A stretch of DNA of 25,776 bases from an uncultured Collinsella sp. (GTDB lineage Bacteria > Actinomycetota > Coriobacteriia > Coriobacteriales > Coriobacteriaceae), in contig URZR01000004.1 of assembly GCA_900552425.1 (NCBI GenBank), positions 1 to 25,776 of the forward strand, given 5' to 3'. This document shows positions 21,202 to 25,776 of this stretch, in pieces. The notes beneath the pieces were generated by a model. That model saw nothing but the letters and a program-made list of their open reading frames with translations, did not search any database and was not told where the DNA came from. A program made the translations under genes and the position numbers. The stretch's first letter is position 1. Each line of letters opens with the position of its first letter.

Positions 21202-22533
21202 ATGAAGTACTTTGGCACCGACGGCTTTCGCGGTGAGGCTAACGTTGGGCTGACGGTAGAGCACGCTTATAGGATTGGCCGTTTTGTGGGCTGGTATTAC
21301 GGTGCCAACCGCGAGCGCAAGGCGCGCGTCATCGTGGGTAAGGACACGCGTCGCTCGAGTTATATGTTTGAGGCGGCGCTGGTGAGTGGCCTGGTCGCGA
21401 GCGGTGCGGACGCCTATATGCTGCACGTGATCCCCACGCCGGGCGTAGCGCATCAGACCGTGGAAGGCTGCTTCGATTGCGGCATCATGATCAGCGCGAG
21501 CCACAACCCGTTTTGCGATAACGGCATTAAGCTCGTCAATAGCGACGGTTTTAAGATGGACGAGGACGTACTGGAGCTCATCGAGGACTACGTCGATGGC
21601 AAGAGCGAGGTGCCGCTGGCCACGGGCAACCACATCGGCGCCACGGTGGACTACATGCAGGGCCGCAACCGCTACATTGCCTCGCTCATCGCCAGCGCGA
21701 ACTTTTCGCTGCAGGGCGTCAAGATCGGCATCGACTGCGCCAACGGCTCGGCGTCCTCGGTGGCCAAGCCGGTGTTCGACGCGCTGGGCGCCGACGTGCG
21801 CGTGATCAATGCCGCGCCCGATGGTTTTAACATCAACGTCGACTGCGGCTCCACGCATATGGAGCGTCTGCAGCGCCACGTGGTGGAGCAGGGCCTGGAC
21901 GTGGGCTTTGCCTATGACGGCGATGCCGACCGCTGCCTGGCCGTGGACGAGCGCGGGCGCGTGGTCGATGGCGACCAAATCCTGTACGTGTGCGGCGTGT
22001 ACCTGAACAAGCACGGTCGCCTTTCGGGCGGTACCGTGGTTCCGACGATTGCCAGCAACTTTGGCCTGATCAAGTCGTTGGAGCTTGCCGGCCTAAGTGC
22101 CGTGACCAGCGGTGTGGGCGACCGTCACGTGTATGCCAAGATGCGCGAGGGCGGTTACAGCCTAGGCGGCGAGCAGACGGGCCATACGATCTTTGGCGAT
22201 ATCGAGCGCACGGGCGACGGCATTATGACCTCGCTGCGCGTGATGGAAGTGATTCGTGCCGAGCGCGAGACGCTCTCGCAGCTCACGGCTCCGTGCAAGC
22301 TGCTGCCGCAGGCGCAGGTGGCCGTGCGCGTGGCGGACAAGGACGCCGCGCTCGAGAACATGGGCGTGCAGAACGCCATCGCCGAGGCCGAGGCTGCGCT
22401 GGCAGGCGAGGGCCGCGTGCTCGTACGCAAGAGTGGAACCGAGTCGGTTATCCGCGTGCTGGCCGAGGCGCCCGACCAAGCATCCGCCGATGCCGCCATG
22501 AAGCGCATTGCCAACGCGCTCGAGGCTTTATAG
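21202..22533 (+). CDS. glmM: Phosphoglucosamine mutase
   Basis: A 443-residue enzyme converting glucosamine 6-phosphate to glucosamine 1-phosphate for UDP-GlcNAc and peptidoglycan synthesis. The start KYFGTDGFRGEAN is diagnostic for GlmM. The phosphoserine loop is ISASHNPFCDNGIK with Ser100 as the active residue; the metal loop is DGDADRC; the sugar-binding loop is GGEQTGH; and the phosphate-binding loop is RKSGTESVIRV near the C-terminus. All four are intact and the length is normal. ATG 21202 follows TAAGGAG. A terminator follows the gene, so it is probably monocistronic. Confidence 0.97.
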   Translation: MKYFGTDGFRGEANVGLTVEHAYRIGRFVGWYYGANRERKARVIVGKDTRRSSYMFEAALVSGLVASGADAYMLHVIPTPGVAHQTVEGCFDCGIMISASHNPFCDNGIKLVNSDGFKMDEDVLELIEDYVDGKSEVPLATGNHIGATVDYMQGRNRYIASLIASANFSLQGVKIGIDCANGSASSVAKPVFDALGADVRVINAAPDGFNINVDCGSTHMERLQRHVVEQGLDVGFAYDGDADRCLAVDERGRVVDGDQILYVCGVYLNKHGRLSGGTVVPTIASNFGLIKSLELAGLSAVTSGVGDRHVYAKMREGGYSLGGEQTGHTIFGDIERTGDGIMTSLRVMEVIRAERETLSQLTAPCKLLPQAQVAVRVADKDAALENMGVQNAIAEAEAALAGEGRVLVRKSGTESVIRVLAEAPDQASADAAMKRIANALEAL

Positions 22534-22561
22534 CTACGCGGTTTTACCAAACCGCGTAGCT
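22532..22561 (+). terminator. Perfect hairpin at the end of glmM
   Basis: AGCTACGCGGTTT (22532-22544) and AAACCGCGTAGCT (22549-22561) pair perfectly over a 4-base loop and overlap the glmM stop codon. No T run follows; a second hairpin downstream is a better terminator, so this one may protect the 3' end. Confidence 0.6.
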
Positions 22562-22608
22562 GCTCGACGCTGCAAACGGCCCCAAGCGGCAATCTGACGC
22601 TCAATTTC

Positions 22609-22643
22609 AAGGGCGCGACCAGAAGGTCAGCGCCCTTTCATTT
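22609..22643 (+). terminator. Terminator downstream of glmM
   Basis: AAGGGCGC (22609-22616) with GCGCCCTT (22630-22637), extended inside by GACC/GGTC, is followed by a short T-rich tail (TCATTTC). It may also act for the convergent carboxypeptidase gene, which ends about 100 bases away. Confidence 0.65.
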
Positions 22644-22738
22644 CACGTCACCTTGCTCGCTTAGGGTCGTTTTCGCTGACGTTGCCAAGACATTGGCGTC
22701 AACATAGTTGGCGTTGGCGATGGCGTGCTGGTCAATCC

Positions 22739-24313
22739 TTACAGCTCGTACAGTGTGGTGAACTTGTCCTGCAGGTAGCTGCAGTAGTAGCGGGCGTCAA
22801 AGGCCATGCCGCAGGCGCCCTTGATGAGTTCCGGCGCGTCTTTGGCGCGGCCCCACTGCCAAATGTGCTCGCCCAGCCAGGCGCGGACGGGCGCCAGATC
22901 GCCGCTCGCGCAGGCACCGGTAAGGTCGACGCCGTCGCGGCACATGGCCGGCACAAACATGGCATCGTAGGCGCTACCCAGCGCATACGTGGGGAAGTAG
23001 CCAAACGAACCGCCGCTCCAATGCGTATCCTGCAGGCAGCCGTGCGTGTCGTCGGGAACGGGAATGCCCAGGTACTCGTCCATAAAGCGGTTCCAAAGCG
23101 CGGGGATGTCCTTGGCCGCAGCCTCGCCGGCAAACAGCATACGCTCAATCTGGTAGCGCACCATAATATGCAGCGGATAGGTGAGCTCGTCGGCCTCGGT
23201 GCGGATCAACGACGGCTGCGCGATGTTCACGGCGCGGTAGAGCGTGTCTTCGTCGACGTCGCCGTAGACCTCGGGCGCGTGACGACGCAGCACCTCGAGC
23301 AGCGGGCCCATAAAGGCGCGGCTGCGACCCACGGTGTTCTCGAAAAAGCGGCTCTGGCTCTCGTGGATGCCCATGGAGGTGCCGCCCTCCAGGCAGGTGC
23401 GCGCGTAGGCGGGATTGACGCCCAGCTCGTACATGGTGTGCCCCGCCTCGTGGATGATGCTGTAGACGTTGGAGATGCAGTCGTCCTCGTAGATGTGCGT
23501 CGCGATGCGCGCATCACCCACGGCAAAGCCCTCGCTAAACGGATGCTCGGTAAAGGCAAGCGTGGTGTCGTCCAGGTCCAGGCCGACAAGCTTCATAAGG
23601 TCGAAGCTCATGGCGCGCTGGGCAGCCTCGGGCACGTGGGCGTGCAAAAAGTCGGCAGCCGGCTGCTGGCCGCGCTCGCCGATGGCGTGCACGAGCGGCA
23701 CGACCGTGGCCTTGACCTCGTCGCAAAACGCGTCGAAGCTCTTGGCGGAAAGGCCGCGCTCGTACTGGTCGAGCCAAACGTCGTATGGATCGCGCTTGGG
23801 GTCCATGAGCTCGGCCTGATGCTTAAGTTGGGCGACGATTCTATCCACATAGGTCTCAAAGCTCGCCCAGTCGTTGGCTGCCTTGGCCTTGCGCCACACG
23901 GCGTCCGCCTCGCAGGTGAGCCTGGTCCAGGCCTCGGCTTCTTCGGTGGGGATGGCACTGGCCTCACGTTGATCGCGGCCGAGCACACGGATCTCGTCGA
24001 GCAGCTGAGGGTCGTCGATTTTGCCGCCGGCGACGGTCTCGCGCGCTAACGAGCGTACGAGCTCAACGGACTTCTCGCTGGTCAGCAGCTTGTGATGCTC
24101 GCCGGCAAGCGTGCCCATGGCGTCGGCACGCGCTGCTGCGCCGTTGGCGGGGGCAATGGTCGCGCCGTCAAACTCGGCAATCTTGAGCAGGTACTCACGA
24201 GTCCACAGCTTGCCTTCGAGCTTGCGGAATTTTTTGACGGCCTTATCGACCTTCATGCCTTTGGATGTCTTGCCCGCTGCAGGCTCGGCCTTCTTATCGA
24301 GTTTCTTTCCCAT
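22739..24313 (-). CDS. M32 family metallocarboxypeptidase (Taq-type)
   Basis: A 524-residue cytosolic zinc carboxypeptidase removing C-terminal residues from peptides. The HExxH motif is His288-Glu289-Ala-Gly-His292 in IIHEAGHTMYE. The third ligand is in the M32-specific HESQSRFFEN (Glu318). Other M32 marks are DPYDVWLDQYE (about 175-185) and GYFPTYALGSAYDAM. The N-terminal 20 residues are Lys-rich and extra to the family. ATG 24313 has AAGGAT 7 bases upstream. It is transcribed divergently from the pheS leader and converges with glmM. Confidence 0.94.
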   Translation of the reverse strand: MGKKLDKKAEPAAGKTSKGMKVDKAVKKFRKLEGKLWTREYLLKIAEFDGATIAPANGAAARADAMGTLAGEHHKLLTSEKSVELVRSLARETVAGGKIDDPQLLDEIRVLGRDQREASAIPTEEAEAWTRLTCEADAVWRKAKAANDWASFETYVDRIVAQLKHQAELMDPKRDPYDVWLDQYERGLSAKSFDAFCDEVKATVVPLVHAIGERGQQPAADFLHAHVPEAAQRAMSFDLMKLVGLDLDDTTLAFTEHPFSEGFAVGDARIATHIYEDDCISNVYSIIHEAGHTMYELGVNPAYARTCLEGGTSMGIHESQSRFFENTVGRSRAFMGPLLEVLRRHAPEVYGDVDEDTLYRAVNIAQPSLIRTEADELTYPLHIMVRYQIERMLFAGEAAAKDIPALWNRFMDEYLGIPVPDDTHGCLQDTHWSGGSFGYFPTYALGSAYDAMFVPAMCRDGVDLTGACASGDLAPVRAWLGEHIWQWGRAKDAPELIKGACGMAFDARYYCSYLQDKFTTLYEL

Positions 24314-24446
24314 ACCATATCCTTGATCTCGTGAGCCGAGCGCTTCGGGTGGGCGCGCGGCCAGTTTGCACAGCTACCTGCCTTGTACCCAGTGCGAACA
24401 AAACGGAACGCGGCGATGCACACGCAGAATGTGTTATCCTATAGCC

Positions 24447-24732
24447 CAATGCGTTGACGGAGAGGGTTTTGCCCGCCGCGTCGCCGGCAAGAGAGGGAAG
24501 GTCATGGGCTGCGAGCCTTCCTGCGGTGACAAGGGCCAAGCGTTCACTCCCGAGCAGCGACCTCAACGGGCACGCGGCCAGCGGCGGCGAAGCCCCAGTA
24601 GGGAAGCCGTGAGCCTCGCGACAAGGGGCACAGAGTGGGCGCGGCGGGCCAGACATCCGCCGGGTCAAACAAGGTGGTACCGCGGAATTCAACCGTCCTT
24701 GGGCAATGCACATGCCCGAGGGCGGTTTTTTT
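24447..24732 (+). promoter_or_regulatory. T-box riboswitch (Phe specifier) controlling pheS
   Basis: The T-box core AGGTGGTACCGCGG is at 24672-24685. The following terminator pairs CCGTCCT (24693-24699) with AGGGCGG (24719-24725) and ends in seven T. Stem I can be drawn from GCGTTG (about 24451) to CAGCG (about 24556): GTCGCC pairs with GGTGAC, GGAAGG with CCTTCC, and TTTTGCCC with GGGCCAAG. That leaves TTC (24543-24545) in the internal loop as specifier, a Phe codon matching the downstream gene. Uncharged tRNA-Phe should favour the antiterminator and raise pheS expression. A TATCCT hexamer at 24435-24440 is a possible -10 box. Stem I is a hand fold. Confidence 0.9.
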
Positions 24733-24817
24733 GTTACCGAACCGGGCCGCACATCCGCAGCTCCGGGTGGCTCCAGCCGCCGCGGCAAGTGGATGCGCGA
24801 GAGACGAAAGGGAAGAC

Positions 24818-25554
24818 ATGAGTCTGATTGATGATCTGGTCAAACTCGAGGAAGAGGCCAAGGAGCTCGTCGCAGGCGCCGATGACGCCGCCAAGCTCGA
24901 GGCTGCGCGTGTTGAGCTGCTCGGTCGCAAGGGTCGTATCACCGGCTTGATGCGCATGATGGGCAAGCTCGCCCCCGAGGATCGTCCCGTGATGGGCAAG
25001 CGCGCCAACGAGATGCGCCAGCTGATCGAGGGCATGCTCGACGAGCGAAACACCGAGATGAAGGCCGCCGCCCTCAAGCGCGCACTCGAGCACGACGCCG
25101 TCGACATCACGCTGCCGGGCATCCGTCCGCAGATCGGCCACCAGCACCTGATCAAGCAAATCATCGAGGAGGCCGAGGACATCTTCTGCGGCATCGGCTA
25201 CACCGTCGAGTCCGGCCCCATGGTCGACACCTCTTACTACAACTTCACCGCGCTCAACGCTCCCATGGATCACCCGAGCCGCTCGGCTCGCGATACCTTC
25301 TACGTGGTCGACAACAACCCCGGCAGCGTCGCGCACCCCGAGGCTCACGCCCACGGCGAGTCCGACGTGCTGCTGCGCACCCAGACCTCCGGCGTGCAGA
25401 TCCGCACCATGGAAAACCAGCAGCCGCCGATCCGTATTATCGCGCCGGGACGCGTCTATCGTAACGACTACGATCAGACCCACACCCCGATGTTCCACCA
25501 GATGGAAGGTCTGATCGTTGATAAAAACATCAGCTTTACCAACCTGAAAGGCAC

Positions 25555-25564
<10 letters not shown>
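24818..25564 (+). CDS. pheS: Phenylalanine-tRNA ligase alpha subunit, chimeric and frameshifted
   Basis: PheS charges tRNA-Phe as an alpha2beta2 enzyme with PheT. The reading frame gives 248 residues; PheS is normally near 340-350. Residues 1 to about 184 have the usual coiled-coil N-terminus (LVKLEEEAKELV...) and the motif 1 region (GYTVESGPMVDTSYYNFTALN) in local codon style. From the conserved LLRTQTSGVQIRTM (25370-25411) onward the protein reads PPIRIIAPGRVYRNDYDQTHTPMFHQMEGLIVD, which is the enterobacterial PheS sequence apart from details, not what an actinobacterial PheS is expected to have. The frame then breaks at TGA 25562. ATG 24818 has AAGGGAAG upstream. The T-box leader confirms identity. 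Confidence 0.85.
25370..25411 (+). other. Probable chimera junction within pheS
   Basis: This stretch encodes LLRTQTSGVQIRTM, conserved between distant PheS proteins. Left of it the protein and codons look coriobacterial; right of it they look enterobacterial. The exact breakpoint cannot be fixed because both versions can share this sequence. Confidence 0.7.

Positions 25565-25776
<212 letters not shown>

Noticed and set aside
22682..24049. Long plus-strand frame opposite the M32 peptidase
   Set aside because: Antisense shadow of a gene with an intact HEAGH active site; no ribosome site or recognisable motif.

Overview
The window looks like a high-GC (about 60% by eye) actinobacterial gut anaerobe of the class Coriobacteriia, most likely Collinsella. 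That placement is inferred from gene content and codon style: a mannose-family PTS locus, a DUF4012 protein, a T-box-controlled pheS, a PreP-like M16 peptidase and an M32 carboxypeptidase. There is no rRNA gene in the window to confirm it.

Layout, left to right. An L-2-hydroxyacid (lactate-type) dehydrogenase (75-1052, minus) diverges from metA, a homoserine O-acyltransferase (1263-2189, plus). Next is an AbiEi-like winged-helix/nuclease-fold protein (2651-3613), bracketed by two copies of a compound repeat: tandem 20-base units that end in a long palindrome. Then come 5-formyl-THF cyclo-ligase (3834-4430, minus), a 158-base nested palindrome (4580-4737) and a 1012-residue M16C metallopeptidase (4815-7853, minus).

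The centre (8134-12870) is a GntR/UTRA regulator followed by a mannose-family PTS in the order EIIA, EIIB, SIS-domain deglycase, EIIC, EIID. The gene set fits uptake and phosphorylation of an Amadori compound such as fructoselysine, then cleavage to glucose 6-phosphate and the free amine. A terminator and a fresh promoter before the SIS gene, and a perfect hairpin after it, suggest it is expressed independently of the transporter.

From 12900 to 17000 is an accessory stretch: an AlbA_2/Schlafen-type regulator with an ATPase-fold region, preceded by a duplicated operator-like block; an unknown helical protein; a restriction-enzyme-like fragment overlapping a zinc-ribbon gene; and a DUF5710 protein. 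A tRNA-Val(GAC) follows, then an EamA transporter, a DUF4012 membrane-anchored protein, glmM, an M32 carboxypeptidase (minus) and a T-box leader (specifier TTC, Phe) ahead of pheS.

The most striking anomaly is at the right edge. Around 25370-25411 pheS switches from a coriobacterial-looking sequence to one that reads as enterobacterial PheS. It then loses frame about 145 bases later, at what looks like a 7-base deletion, and runs off the window. A chimeric contig or contamination is the simplest explanation; an in vivo recombinant is less likely but testable.
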